Notes under the pieces: model-generated
Database searches by the model: none
What the model saw: the letters and a program-made list of their open reading frames with translations, nothing else
Told to the model about the DNA's origin: nothing
Program-made: the position numbers and the translations under genes
Assembly: GCF_000147815.2 (NCBI RefSeq)
Contig: NC_015957.1
Location: forward strand, 620,001 to 684,000
DNA length: 64,000 bases
Direction of reading: 5' to 3'
DNA from: Streptomyces violaceusniger Tu 4113
GTDB taxonomy: Bacteria > Actinomycetota > Actinomycetes > Streptomycetales > Streptomycetaceae
Shown here: positions 19,774 to 27,741 of the stretch, piece after piece
How the letters are laid out: every line of letters starts with the position of its first letter
How positions within the stretch are numbered: the stretch's first letter is position 1

Positions 19774-21891
19774 TCAGCTCTCGGGGGGCTGCCCGGGGGC
19801 GTGCTGGCGGTGGACGTAGCGGGCCTTGGTGCCCTCCCCGACACGCACGGCGGTCCCGTTCTCCACCCACGCCTTGAGCCAGCCGACGACCGTCTGACGG
19901 GTCGTGCCGTGGGTGTCGGCCAGCGCGCGGGCGATGGCCGATGCTCCAGTGCCCTCGGCGCCGGCGGCGAGCAGCAGCGCGAGCGCTTCCCGCTGCGCGG
20001 GGCTGTCCTGCTCGCCCCGCAGCGCCGACAGGTTCAGCCCACCCCGGTCGGCCGGGAGAGCGTCCGAGTCGGGGGCGCTCGGGTCGGGGGCGGTGGCGAA
20101 CTGGGCATCGATCTCGGCCCGGAAACGGCGCAGCATCTCGTCTTCCGGCGAGTCCTGCCCGCTGTCCTGCTCGCCCCGCAGCGCGGACAGATTCAGCCCC
20201 GACCCTGATGGAGCGTTGTCGGTGCCCTCGTCGGTGCGGGGGGTGTGGTCGCGCATCCATCCGATGCGGTCAGCGTCCCAGCGGCGGGCGTAGGCGGGCC
20301 CGGCTGCCTTGGCGGACAGCGTGTCCAGGACGGGGTGCCGGTCGGATGTGGCGGCGATGATCTCCCTGATCTGGTTCGGCAGGACGCGCCAGGTCTTGAA
20401 CAGCGCGGCCGGGGACTCCGGGGTGCCCATGAACCCTGACCCCTTGTAGGGGGCCTGGTCCACGCGCAGGCCGCGGGTGCCGGGGAACATCTTGCTCAGG
20501 TCCATGCCCTCGGTCTCGCCGCCGGTGAGTGCGACGCGGACCTTGGCTTCCCGGCGGATCATCAGATTGCCCAGGACGCTGCCGGTTGCTCCGAGCGCGG
20601 TCAGCACGGTGCGCAGACCCATGGCGCGGGCGATCCGGATGACTTCCAGGATCTTCTCGCCGAGCTTGCGCATCCGCCGGTCGGTGCTGGCCAGGATCTC
20701 CGCGCCCTCATCGATCACCAGCATGATCTGAGGGATGGCCGGGCTGATCGGCAGCAGGTCCGTATTCGCCTTGGCGAGCAGGTCCTGGTAGCCCATCTTG
20801 CGCTGCTTGGCGACCCGTACCGCCGCATCCAGCATGGTCACGGCTTCCTCGTAGGTACCGGCGAGCCAGTCCACCCCCGGCCGGACCGGCTTGCCCTCCG
20901 GGGTGCGGACCTCGCCGTTGAGGACGGGCAGGACCCAGGGCAGGCCCGCCGAGCCTGCGTTGAGGTCAATCACCCAGGTCAGCATGTCCTCCGCGCGGGC
21001 GAACCCGGCGAGGATCGCGTGCACCATGTTGGTCTTGCCCGATCCGGTCGGGCCGACGACCAGCGCGCACTGTTCCCGCAGGTACGCGCGGATCTGCTCG
21101 GCGTTCGTGCGGTAGCCCCACGGGATGCCCGTCATCACCGACAGCGGCCCGTAGTCGGCCGGGTAGGTGCGCTCTTCCTCCAGGACGTTGACCGTGGTCA
21201 CGTCCATGATGGTCCGGCCCTGGTGGATGCCGGGGGCGGCGGTGGCGGTGCAGCCGTGCGGCAGCCGGGCATCTGCGGAGAGCTGCACGGAGTACTGGGC
21301 GATGCGGTCGTAGGTGATGCCGCCCTGCGGTTCCAGGTCCAGGGAGTACCCGGCACCGGTCTCCCACTTCTCCACGCCGAGCACGCGCACGGTGATGTTG
21401 CAGATCCGTCGGATCCGCTCCACCCATTCCGCGGCGATCTCCCGGCGCTCCGCGGAGAGTTCCTGCGCGATCTGGCGCTGCTCGGCCGCGAATGCCTCCT
21501 CTTCTCGCGCCTCCTCGAACAGGGCGGTGGAGCGGGCGGCGGCGCCGATCCCGACACCGATCGTGGCCAGGGACCCGAGGGCGGTCCAGGTGAGCGGGCC
21601 GTGGGTCATGGCCCAGGTGGTCCAGCCGGCCCCGACGAGCCAGGATGCGGCGCGGGTGGCCAGAGTGCGGCCGGCGTTGCGCACCCGCAGCCCGACGACG
21701 GTGTGGCCGAGGGCCCCGGCGGCGCCGACCCCGAGTGCCCAGCCGGGGGGCATGGAGGTGGCGGCGCCGGTGGTGGCGACGGCGAAGGCTCCGGTGGTCG
21801 CGGACAAGGCGCCGGTCACGGGTCCGTGACCGGCAGCCCAGTCCAGCACCGGGCCACTGCTGTGCTGTTTGGCGGTGGCGGTGGCGCTCAT
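19774..21891 (-). CDS. TraB/TraSA-type FtsK-like DNA translocase (conjugal transfer)
   Basis: 705 residues. Two N-terminal hydrophobic segments (about 47-68, 80-118), a coiled region rich in Glu/Arg (120-155), then the FtsK/SpoIIIE ATPase: Walker A GPTGSGKT (280-287) and Walker B IMLVIDEGAE (389-398). The C-terminus (about 630-700) is a winged helix expected to read the repeats of the transfer locus. Between them the 13-residue segment GLNLSALRGEQDS occurs twice (565-577, 618-630). The family moves double-stranded plasmid DNA between hyphae. Coupled to the gene upstream (one base between its stop and this ATG). Confidence 0.92.
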   Translation of the reverse strand: MSATATAKQHSSGPVLDWAAGHGPVTGALSATTGAFAVATTGAATSMPPGWALGVGAAGALGHTVVGLRVRNAGRTLATRAASWLVGAGWTTWAMTHGPLTWTALGSLATIGVGIGAAARSTALFEEAREEEAFAAEQRQIAQELSAERREIAAEWVERIRRICNITVRVLGVEKWETGAGYSLDLEPQGGITYDRIAQYSVQLSADARLPHGCTATAAPGIHQGRTIMDVTTVNVLEEERTYPADYGPLSVMTGIPWGYRTNAEQIRAYLREQCALVVGPTGSGKTNMVHAILAGFARAEDMLTWVIDLNAGSAGLPWVLPVLNGEVRTPEGKPVRPGVDWLAGTYEEAVTMLDAAVRVAKQRKMGYQDLLAKANTDLLPISPAIPQIMLVIDEGAEILASTDRRMRKLGEKILEVIRIARAMGLRTVLTALGATGSVLGNLMIRREAKVRVALTGGETEGMDLSKMFPGTRGLRVDQAPYKGSGFMGTPESPAALFKTWRVLPNQIREIIAATSDRHPVLDTLSAKAAGPAYARRWDADRIGWMRDHTPRTDEGTDNAPSGSGLNLSALRGEQDSGQDSPEDEMLRRFRAEIDAQFATAPDPSAPDSDALPADRGGLNLSALRGEQDSPAQREALALLLAAGAEGTGASAIARALADTHGTTRQTVVGWLKAWVENGTAVRVGEGTKARYVHRQHAPGQPPES
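20003..20199 (-). repeat. 38-bp direct repeat within the tra gene
   Basis: 20003-20040 and 20162-20199 match at 36 of 38 bases and encode the duplicated GLNLSALRGEQDS segment; spacing 159 bp, a multiple of three. Confidence 0.85.
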
Positions 21892-21892
21892 C

Positions 21893-23461
21893 TCAGACGT
21901 TCCAGCCCTTCTCTGCCTGGTTGCCGTTGCGGGGGTCCTCGTGGCGGGCGATGTCCTGGGCGTGGACCTGCCGGAACAGCGGGCCCATGTCCTCGGCGAC
22001 GGCGACGGTGCTCATCAGGGCGCCGAAGATGTCGTTGAAGCCGGACGCGACCTCCTTCTCCAGCGGGAACTCGCTGTCGGAGCGCTCGGCGAGGATCTTC
22101 ATCACATTGGCCACGCTGGTCAGCGCGGCCGGCAGCCCCTCGACCATGGCCAGGATCTCCATGGCGTTGTCGGGGTCGTAGGAGTTGGCGGCCTGCTCCA
22201 TCTCGGCCGCGGTCTCTTCGAACTGGAAACCGGACACGTGCTCTCCTTCACTCACCTGAGGTGTGGTGCCGGTGGGAACCTTGGCCGCGGGCCGCTCCAC
22301 GCTGTCCGCGACGTCTTCCGTGCCGTCCTGCGCGGCCTCCGCGTCGGCGGCGCCCTCCTGCTCGCGCAGGTGCTCGCGGGTGGTCTCGTCCCGTGCGGCG
22401 CGCTGCTCGGCTGCGGTGAGGACCAGGCGCCGGTACAGGCGGCGGCCGGGGTGCATCAGCCACGGGATGCCGAGCTTGCGGCCGAGCGGGGTGGTCAGGC
22501 AGCCCAGCAGGCCCACGGGCAGGGCGAGCAGGGCCGCCATCAGGCGACGCCCGTGGAAGCGGGCCGCGGACCGCCGAAGCGCCTTCCGGGCCGCCTTCCG
22601 GGCCGGGGCCTTGCGGACCGCCGCCCGCTGCGCCGCCACATTGGCGCCGGTCTTGGCGTCCCGCCGGGCGCGGTTCTTGTCGATGGCCGCATCCCGCGCG
22701 GCGCGGGCCTTGCGGACGGCACCACCCAGCAGGCCACCGCCGGAGGCCCCGCGCTTGCCCAGCCGGTTGGTGCCGACGGCGGCTTTGGCGTTGCGGCGGG
22801 CGTCGGCGACCGCGCGGCGGGCCGCGGAGGTCTGCGCCCGCTGGTCCGCGCGGGATCCGGCCCTAGCCTGCTGCGACGCCCGCAGGCTCCGTATCTGCCC
22901 GATGCGACCGGCGCTCTTCCCCGCGCCGCCGGGCGAGTGCTTGGACGCGCCGTGTCCGGCCTTGCCGAGGGTCTTACCGCTGGTGGACGCGCCACCATGG
23001 CGAGCAGCGGGGCCGTTGCCGGAGCGGTTCCGGCCCGGCATACCGCCCGAGCGGCCCGTACGGGTGCCGCCCGAACGGTTCCCCGTCCGGCCACCGCCGA
23101 ACGCGCCGCTGCGGTGCAGGCCCGCGCTACGGCCAGCAGCGCGGGCGGTGGCCCGGCGGGCATTCCGGCGGGGGTTGGGCTTGCGGGAGCGGGCGGCGGC
23201 CACCGTGGCCAGGACCACGGCGCCGGTGGCGGCGACCATGGCGCCGACCGGTCCGCCGACCAGGCCGGCGGACGCGACCGCGCCGATGGTGGTGTTCGCG
23301 CCGGTCATCGCCAGCGGCACCACCGGCCACCCGCCCGGCGTGTGCTCCACCCCGGACGCAGCGGCGGGGGCCGGGGCGGGTGTCGGCTCAGGCGGTTTCT
23401 CGACCGGCGGTGCGGCAGTGGCCTGAGGGGCCGCTACCGCTTCGGTGCTGGTGTCGGTCAT
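21893..23461 (-). CDS. Large basic membrane-associated transfer protein (unknown family)
   Basis: 522 residues. Pro/Ala-rich N-terminus (1-45), two hydrophobic segments (about 46-90), a very basic Gly/Ser/Arg/Ala region (about 92-310), another hydrophobic segment (about 312-330), and an acidic C-terminal domain (about 370-522) containing EILAMVEGLPAALTSVANVM. One base separates its stop from the tra ATG, so the two are made together. The basic centre could bind DNA or the cell wall during transfer. Genes of this composition precede traB in other AICEs; I cannot assign a function. Confidence 0.75.
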   Translation of the reverse strand: MTDTSTEAVAAPQATAAPPVEKPPEPTPAPAPAAASGVEHTPGGWPVVPLAMTGANTTIGAVASAGLVGGPVGAMVAATGAVVLATVAAARSRKPNPRRNARRATARAAGRSAGLHRSGAFGGGRTGNRSGGTRTGRSGGMPGRNRSGNGPAARHGGASTSGKTLGKAGHGASKHSPGGAGKSAGRIGQIRSLRASQQARAGSRADQRAQTSAARRAVADARRNAKAAVGTNRLGKRGASGGGLLGGAVRKARAARDAAIDKNRARRDAKTGANVAAQRAAVRKAPARKAARKALRRSAARFHGRRLMAALLALPVGLLGCLTTPLGRKLGIPWLMHPGRRLYRRLVLTAAEQRAARDETTREHLREQEGAADAEAAQDGTEDVADSVERPAAKVPTGTTPQVSEGEHVSGFQFEETAAEMEQAANSYDPDNAMEILAMVEGLPAALTSVANVMKILAERSDSEFPLEKEVASGFNDIFGALMSTVAVAEDMGPLFRQVHAQDIARHEDPRNGNQAEKGWNV

Positions 23462-23494
23462 GCTGACAGCACTCCTTGTCTGAAGGGAGAGCAG

Positions 23495-23531
23495 CGCCCG
23501 GACGCACGCTTTGGCCGGCCGCGTCCGGGCG
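23495..23531 (-). terminator. Hairpin upstream of the transfer operon
   Basis: Arms CGCCCGGACGC (23495-23505) and GCGTCCGGGCG (23521-23531), perfect, about 130 bp past the stop of the 83-residue gene. Confidence 0.65.
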
Positions 23532-23659
23532 ACTGCTGAAAAGGGAGTTGGGGGCGGGTCCTACTGGTGACGCGGGTGGGCGGCGGCGATCTCCTGCCAC
23601 CGGTCAGCCGGACCATGAAGTCGCAACCGCGCCGGGGTGAATCGGTCCGTACTCGCCGC

Positions 23660-23911
23660 TCAGAGCCCGTTGGGCTCCAGCGAGAAGAACATGACGTTCG
23701 CGTCCGCCAGCTCCGGGTGCGCCTGCGTGATCTCCTTGCGCAGCACCTCGTAGAGGTCGGCCCGGGTGTCACCGGGACGGGGCGTGAAGGTATTGGCGAA
23801 CGTCGCGCTGATGAAGCCCCCACCGTGCGGCTTCTGCAGGGTCAGGACGAAGTGGTGCGAGCCCTGCTGCTGAGCGGCCGGGCCGGTGGTCTGCTGAGCT
23901 TGGGTGGTCAC
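23660..23911 (-). CDS. Small conserved-looking element protein (unknown function)
   Basis: 83 residues: Gln/Thr-rich N-terminus, then HHFVLTLQKPHGGGFISATF and a segment TRADLYEVLRKEITQ, a compact alpha/beta protein without cysteines or membrane segments. Proteins like this occur in AICEs between tra genes; role unknown. Confidence 0.7.
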   Translation of the reverse strand: MTTQAQQTTGPAAQQQGSHHFVLTLQKPHGGGFISATFANTFTPRPGDTRADLYEVLRKEITQAHPELADANVMFFSLEPNGL

Positions 23912-23998
23912 TGCGGGTTTCTCCCTGTCGCATCGGGTTGATCGGGCGGCGCGCGGCTTCTTGGTGGGCTGCGGCCGTGTGGGATGTCGAGATCAGCG

Positions 23999-24058
23999 CG
24001 CCGGGTCTGCTCGCCGGGTCTGCGAAAGGTGCCGCTCGCCGGGGCTCACCGGGTCTGC
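23999..24058. repeat. Three GACCCGG-containing 12-bp repeats
   Basis: CGCCGGGTCTGC at 23999-24010 and 24012-24023 and CACCGGGTCTGC at 24047-24058. On the minus strand each contains GACCCGG, which matches seven of the eight bases of the pSVH1 TraB recognition word (GACCCGGA, from memory). They lie in the 238-bp gap between two transfer-region genes. Confidence 0.55.
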
Positions 24059-24091
24059 TTCACTGGTGCGGTCGACTGCTTCCGGCAGTCG

Positions 24092-24132
24092 CAATGAGGG
24101 CCAGCCCAATTGCCCTGGGCTGGCCCTCATTG
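24092..24132 (-). terminator. Hairpin after the 361-residue gene
   Basis: Perfect 17-bp arms (24092-24108, 24116-24132; core AATGAGGGCCAGCCCA) with a 7-base loop, 18 bp past the stop at 24150. Confidence 0.8.
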
Positions 24133-24149
24133 GTGGTGCCGGACGCTTC

Positions 24150-25235
24150 TCAGGCGCCGGTTTCCTCGTGGGACATCAGCGAGCCCCACGCCCGGCGCAC
24201 CCGCTGTTCCCCGCCGACGAAACCGGCCTCGCGGAAGGCGGCCACGGCCTGGCGGTAGGAAAGGGGCGGGTCGTCGGTGTAGCGCAGGTGCCGCAGGACG
24301 ACCACGAGCTGTGAATCGCTCAGCGGCTCCCCCACAACCGGCGTAGGCACGCTGGCGACAGCCGCGATCTCCTCCAGCGTCACGGGCGTCTCCGGCGGGG
24401 CCGTCACGGGCGTGACGCCCTTCGGCGGCACGGTCTCCAGTTCGGGCGTGACCTGCGTGTCTTCCTCCGTCACGGGCGGCGTCACGCCCGTCATGGGGGG
24501 TGTGACGCCCTCCTCATCCCCGCCCTCGACAGGAAGCGGCGCCGGGGCGGGCGTGACGCCGTGGGCAGAAGGCGTGACGGGCGTGACGGGCAGGGCGAAC
24601 ATGCCCGCAAGCGCCGCGTCCGCGCCGGTCGTCATCCGTCCGCGCTGGACGTCGACCAGGTTCGCCCCGAGCAGGGCATCACCCGCGCCGACCTTCTTCG
24701 CCAGCTTCCACGACTCCAACTCCGAGCCGTCGCGGGCCTTCTTCTTGGGGTGGTTGGCGGCGCGGGCGCGGTGGTAGGCGAGCCGCTGCATCACGGCCGC
24801 GTTCCGGCGCTGCGATTCGGCGTCCACGCCGGTGCGGTAGACCACGATCCGGCGGGCCAGCAGGCCCATGCCCTCCGCGGAGACGCACATGGCCATGGGC
24901 GTGACTGCGAACACCACCGCCTCCGTGGTCGACTGAGCGACCGCGGCGCCGGTCACCGAGGCCACCGCCGGCAGCGTCCACAGCCCGATCCGCACGGCAG
25001 CCGGGGCCGACTGCCCCAGCATGGTCAAACCGACCAGGACCAGCGCCAGCACCAGCGTCGCGCCTTCACCGGCCGCGACTACGCCGAGCGCGGTGGCCGA
25101 CCGGTGGAAGACGGATGTGATGTTGCTGTAGGTGCCGACTGCGCCCAGGCCGCCGAAGGCGACCATGGGCACTGCGGTGGCGCACAGGACGATCGTCTGG
25201 CCCCTGGTCAGGGGCCTTTCCGGGGTGTCGTTCAT
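24150..25235 (-). CDS. Membrane protein of the transfer region with VTP-repeat linker (DUF2637/Spd-like)
   Basis: 361 residues. Four hydrophobic segments in the first 130 residues, then a basic region (YHRARAANHPKKKARDG), a long linker with at least eight VTP-type units (for example GVTPPMTGVTPPVT), and a C-terminal ~80-residue winged-helix-like domain (SDSQLVVVLRHLRY onward). The N-terminal membrane block resembles DUF2637 proteins of Streptomyces plasmids. Likely a spread protein connecting membrane and DNA; this is inference from location and layout. Confidence 0.7.
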   Translation of the reverse strand: MNDTPERPLTRGQTIVLCATAVPMVAFGGLGAVGTYSNITSVFHRSATALGVVAAGEGATLVLALVLVGLTMLGQSAPAAVRIGLWTLPAVASVTGAAVAQSTTEAVVFAVTPMAMCVSAEGMGLLARRIVVYRTGVDAESQRRNAAVMQRLAYHRARAANHPKKKARDGSELESWKLAKKVGAGDALLGANLVDVQRGRMTTGADAALAGMFALPVTPVTPSAHGVTPAPAPLPVEGGDEEGVTPPMTGVTPPVTEEDTQVTPELETVPPKGVTPVTAPPETPVTLEEIAAVASVPTPVVGEPLSDSQLVVVLRHLRYTDDPPLSYRQAVAAFREAGFVGGEQRVRRAWGSLMSHEETGA

Positions 25236-25262
25236 TGGGAGCTCCTGGTTCTCGAAGAGGGG

Positions 25263-25649
25263 TTAGGCGGTGGCCTGTTCCTCGGTGGCGATGCACAGGC
25301 CGCAGATGCCGCGCGAGCGCGGTATGCAGTAGCCGACATCGAGCCGGCAGCGGGGGCAGGTCCGGCGGGCGAGCATCGCCAGCGCCAGCGCGCCCCATTT
25401 GCGGGAGGTCATCGGCCGGACCTGTTTGGCCCGGTCGATGCGGTAGAGGTAGGCAACCCGCACTTCCCCCGTGCGGCGGTTGACCCGCATCACCTGCGCT
25501 GCGATCGGCTGTCCGCCGGGGCGCAGGCCGCGGGCCCGTAACTGCCGCCTGGTGGCCAACCTGTCATCCGGCGCATAGCGCCAGGGGTACGTCGGGATCC
25601 CCCAGCGGGCGCCGGCCGGGTCGAAGCACTTGCCGAACGCCGGCGACAT
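25263..25649 (-). CDS. RRQRL-motif zinc-binding protein
   Basis: 128 residues. Shows ATRRQLRARGLRPGGQP and, at the C-terminus, two CxxC-type knuckles (CPRC and CGLC) able to bind one zinc ion. This combination defines a family I know as RRQRL motif-containing zinc-binding proteins of actinobacterial elements. Start overlaps the stop of the upstream gene by one base. Function unknown. Confidence 0.78.
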   Translation of the reverse strand: MSPAFGKCFDPAGARWGIPTYPWRYAPDDRLATRRQLRARGLRPGGQPIAAQVMRVNRRTGEVRVAYLYRIDRAKQVRPMTSRKWGALALAMLARRTCPRCRLDVGYCIPRSRGICGLCIATEEQATA

Positions 25650-25978
25650 CAGACCGCCGCCTCAACCTGCACCGAAGCGGGAACGTCGCCGTAGCCGACC
25701 AGCTCCAGCTCAGCACCCGCGTAGGTGGTCGCCGTACGCAGGACCTGGGTACGGCCGTCACGCTGTACCCGATGGCTCACGTCCTCCGGCGCGATGCCAA
25801 GTGCCTCGCGCCACGCCTCGAAACCGGGAAGGTCGGAGTGGAGCGACAGCTCCAACCGCTTCGGGTAGATGGGCGAAACGCTCACGGTCGGCGCCGGAAG
25901 GTGCCCGAAGTCCGCAGCCAGCAGACGCAGCGTGCGCAGCGGTACGACCAGGTCGTCAAACGCCAGACCCTCGCTCAT
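25649..25978 (-). CDS. Hypothetical element protein
   Basis: 109 residues, mildly acidic, beginning MSEGLAFDDLVVPLRTLRLL; beta-rich C-terminal half with no known motif. Its ATG overlaps the upstream gene's stop (ATGA), and its own stop touches the next start, so three small genes (26271 to 25263) form a coupled cassette. Confidence 0.68.
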   Translation of the reverse strand: MSEGLAFDDLVVPLRTLRLLAADFGHLPAPTVSVSPIYPKRLELSLHSDLPGFEAWREALGIAPEDVSHRVQRDGRTQVLRTATTYAGAELELVGYGDVPASVQVEAAV

Positions 25979-26271
25979 GCCGCAACCGCCGTCCGCACCG
26001 CAGGGCGCCGCACCGATCGGCGCGGGCGCCGACCGGCCGGCCGCCTGCCCTTCATCGGACCGGTGCGCAGCAGCGCGGTCGCGTACGCCGCGGCCTCCGG
26101 GTCCGACTCGCGCAGCTCCGCGAGCACCGCGCGGGCCACGTCCAGACGCGCCCTGCGGTCGTCCTCAGTCTCCGCGGCCGAACCGGTGAACAGCTCCAAG
26201 TCGATACCGAACGCCAACTCCGCGAAATCCTTCGCGGTAACGGCCTCATGACCAGCAACGATGCACTTCAT
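25975..26271 (-). CDS. Hypothetical element protein with Arg-rich tail
   Basis: 98 residues. Acidic helical N-terminal part (AVTAKDFAELAFGIDLELF) and a strongly basic C-terminus (GRRPAGRRPRRSVRRPAVR). Coupled by ATGA to the following gene. A nucleic-acid-binding tail is possible; no family recognised. Confidence 0.66.
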   Translation of the reverse strand: MKCIVAGHEAVTAKDFAELAFGIDLELFTGSAAETEDDRRARLDVARAVLAELRESDPEAAAYATALLRTGPMKGRRPAGRRPRRSVRRPAVRTAVAA

Positions 26272-26296
26272 TGGGGCGTACTCCTCTCGGATGGAA

Positions 26297-26347
26297 ACGG
26301 CCCAAAACAGCGGCGCCGGTGCTGCAACACCGGCGCCGCGGGCCGTT
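26297..26347 (-). terminator. Two-tier hairpin after the 42-residue gene
   Basis: Inner perfect arms GCGGCGCCGGTG (26310-26321) and its complement (26328-26339), outer arms AACGGCCC (26297-26304) and GGGCCGTT (26340-26347). Confidence 0.7.
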
Positions 26348-26368
26348 CTGTGGGTGGGGCAGCGGCCT

Positions 26369-26497
26369 TCAGCCGTGCTTCGCGCGAGCGTTGTCCTCGC
26401 TGCGCCGGTTGGCCTCAGCGGCTTTGCGGGCCAGTTCCTCCCGCTGGGCCTCGGTGAGCCGGACGACGGCGCTAGGTATGCCGATACGCTTGTTCAT
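26369..26497 (-). CDS. Small basic protein (42 residues)
   Basis: ATG at 26497 with AGGAG ten bases upstream; product MNKRIGIPSAVVRLTEAQRE and onward to a Lys/His-rich end, one amphipathic helix. An upstream ATG at 26518 would add seven residues but lacks a ribosome site. Small basic leader proteins are common at the start of AICE transfer operons. Unknown function. Confidence 0.5.
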   Translation of the reverse strand: MNKRIGIPSAVVRLTEAQREELARKAAEANRRSEDNARAKHG

Positions 26498-26822
26498 CAG
26501 GACCGTTCTCCTGTTCATGGCAGGTGTGGTCTCAGGCCCCGTCCGGTGTTCCAGCACCGTGCGGGGCCGCTGTGCGTGGAGGGCTGACGCTCTCCCCTCA
26601 CCGCCCGTTCGAGACGGGCGGATCGGGCAGTTGTCAGCTCTGCTGTCTCGCCTTCGGGAGCGTGCTCCCGCTTCAGGCACGCGAGACGTTGACCTTTCGG
26701 TCTTGCCCTCCGGTTGACCAGGGGTCCGGGTCCCTCGGCCCGCTCTGTCCCGGGCCCCTTTTGGCATGGCGCAGCAGCCCCGCCCCCGAAGGGTTCGGGC
26801 TGGCTTGCGGCCACATCCATAG
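26498..26822. other. Gene-poor leader region of the transfer operon
   Basis: No convincing gene. Contains a hairpin at 26720-26759 (arms AGGGGTCCGGG and CCCGGGCCCCT, then TTTT on the plus strand) that could end a rightward transcript or structure a long leader downstream of the operator at 26823. Confidence 0.4.
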
Positions 26823-26846
26823 ACTGGACCGGTGGACCGGTCCAGT
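26823..26846. promoter_or_regulatory. Perfect palindromic operator for the GntR/KorSA-like repressor
   Basis: ACTGGACCGGT-GG-ACCGGTCCAGT: perfect 11-bp arms with a 2-bp centre. The 19-base word ACCGGTGGACCGGTCCAGT at 26828-26846 recurs with one or two changes at 26927-26945 and, on the other strand, at 27705-27723. It stands in front of the leftward transfer genes, as expected for KorSA-type control. Confidence 0.75.
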
Positions 26847-26911
26847 CAACCTCTTCGGGTGGGATTCGATTGCGGTTCATCGCATCTCTGCTGGTGAGGG
26901 CTGCTTTTTGG

Positions 26912-26945
26912 GAACAAAAAAGCTGGACCGGCGGACCGGTCCAGC
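26912..26945 (-). terminator. Terminator of the repressor gene that doubles as an operator-like palindrome
   Basis: Read on the minus strand, GCTGGACCGG and CCGGTCCAGC form a stem (26922-26945) followed by TTTTTTG: a textbook intrinsic terminator 21 bp after the repressor stop at 26967. The stem sequence is also a second copy of the operator palindrome. Confidence 0.8.
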
Positions 26946-26966
26946 CCCTTCTGTCGTGCGTGACGG

Positions 26967-27683
26967 CTACATCGCGTAGGTCTCTTCCCGCTCGTAGAGA
27001 GGGCTCGGCGTGACCCCTTCCTCGCAGACCAGCGGGCGCCCCTCTTGGTCGTACGCCGTGTGCAGCACGACCGCCACCGGGGTTGGGTCCGACAGACCCA
27101 AGTGCTCCGCCTCGACCTCCGTCGCCAGACGCACCCTTGTGACGTCCGTCCCCTCCACGGGGAACCGGCCGGTCTGCCGACGCACGTACCGCGTCGTGCC
27201 CTCCGCAATGGGAGCGGTCTGGGCCAGGCGGGGCGCCGCATCCGCCACCTCGGGCGGGAACCACGCCACCGCATAGCTGTGAGGGCTGCCGTCGGGAAGC
27301 TGCATCACGCGCACCCGGCGAAGTGCCTCCGTGTCGCCGTCCATCCGAAGCGCCTCGGCCACATGTGCCGGAGGCGTCGCCCAGTCGGGGGCACCCACGC
27401 GCAGGAACGGCATGCCGCCGGTCACGCGCGCCGAACCGGCCCGGCGCCCGCCCGCCGGCCGTCCCACGGGGGTCTCGGTGACGATGAACCCCGTGCCCTG
27501 CTTGGCCTCTACCACACCGTCGTTTCGCAGCACGTCCATGGCCTTGACGGCAGTGGCCCGTGACACGGACCACTGCTCGGCCAGATCCCGTCCCGATGGG
27601 ACGATCTCGCCCGGCCCGAACTCACCCGCTGCGATCCGGGACCGCAGGGATTCCGCGATTTCCTCGTACTTCAGCAGCGCCAT
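26967..27683 (-). CDS. GntR-family (UTRA domain) transcriptional repressor, KorSA-like
   Basis: 238 residues from the ATG at 27683 with AGGGGAG upstream. N-terminal GntR winged helix (YEEIAESLRSRIAAGEFGPG, then VSRATAVKAMDVLR recognition helix), C-terminal UTRA-type ligand domain containing PHSYAVAWFPPEVAD. In pSAM2 the equivalent KorSA represses activation of the element. Shares a 58-bp intergenic region, containing an operator copy, with the divergent methyltransferase gene, so it probably represses both. Confidence 0.88.
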   Translation of the reverse strand: MALLKYEEIAESLRSRIAAGEFGPGEIVPSGRDLAEQWSVSRATAVKAMDVLRNDGVVEAKQGTGFIVTETPVGRPAGGRRAGSARVTGGMPFLRVGAPDWATPPAHVAEALRMDGDTEALRRVRVMQLPDGSPHSYAVAWFPPEVADAAPRLAQTAPIAEGTTRYVRRQTGRFPVEGTDVTRVRLATEVEAEHLGLSDPTPVAVVLHTAYDQEGRPLVCEEGVTPSPLYEREETYAM

Positions 27684-27702
27684 GGCTCCCCTTGTCAGGT
27701 CC

Positions 27703-27725
27703 GTACTGGACTGGTCCACCGGTAC
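27703..27725. promoter_or_regulatory. Operator copy between the repressor and methyltransferase genes
   Basis: On the minus strand ACCGGTGGACCAGTCCAGT (27705-27723) differs at one base from the 19-base word at 26828-26846. It lies 20 bp before the repressor ATG and 17 bp before the divergent ATG. Confidence 0.72.
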
Positions 27726-27741
27726 ACAGCATACTGCCCTC

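Noticed and set aside
19548..19844. 98-codon frame with DK repeats (DKPDDKPHDKKDDK) behind the tra gene
   Set aside because: The repeat in the protein is a by-product of the 12-bp DNA repeat, it overlaps the tra 3' end, and it spans the hairpin at 19576-19606. I treat the DNA repeat as the meaningful signal.
26369..26767. 132-codon version of the small basic protein
   Set aside because: The upstream 90 codons are Arg/Pro/Gly-rich without structure and include a hairpin; the ribosome site supports the ATG at 26497.
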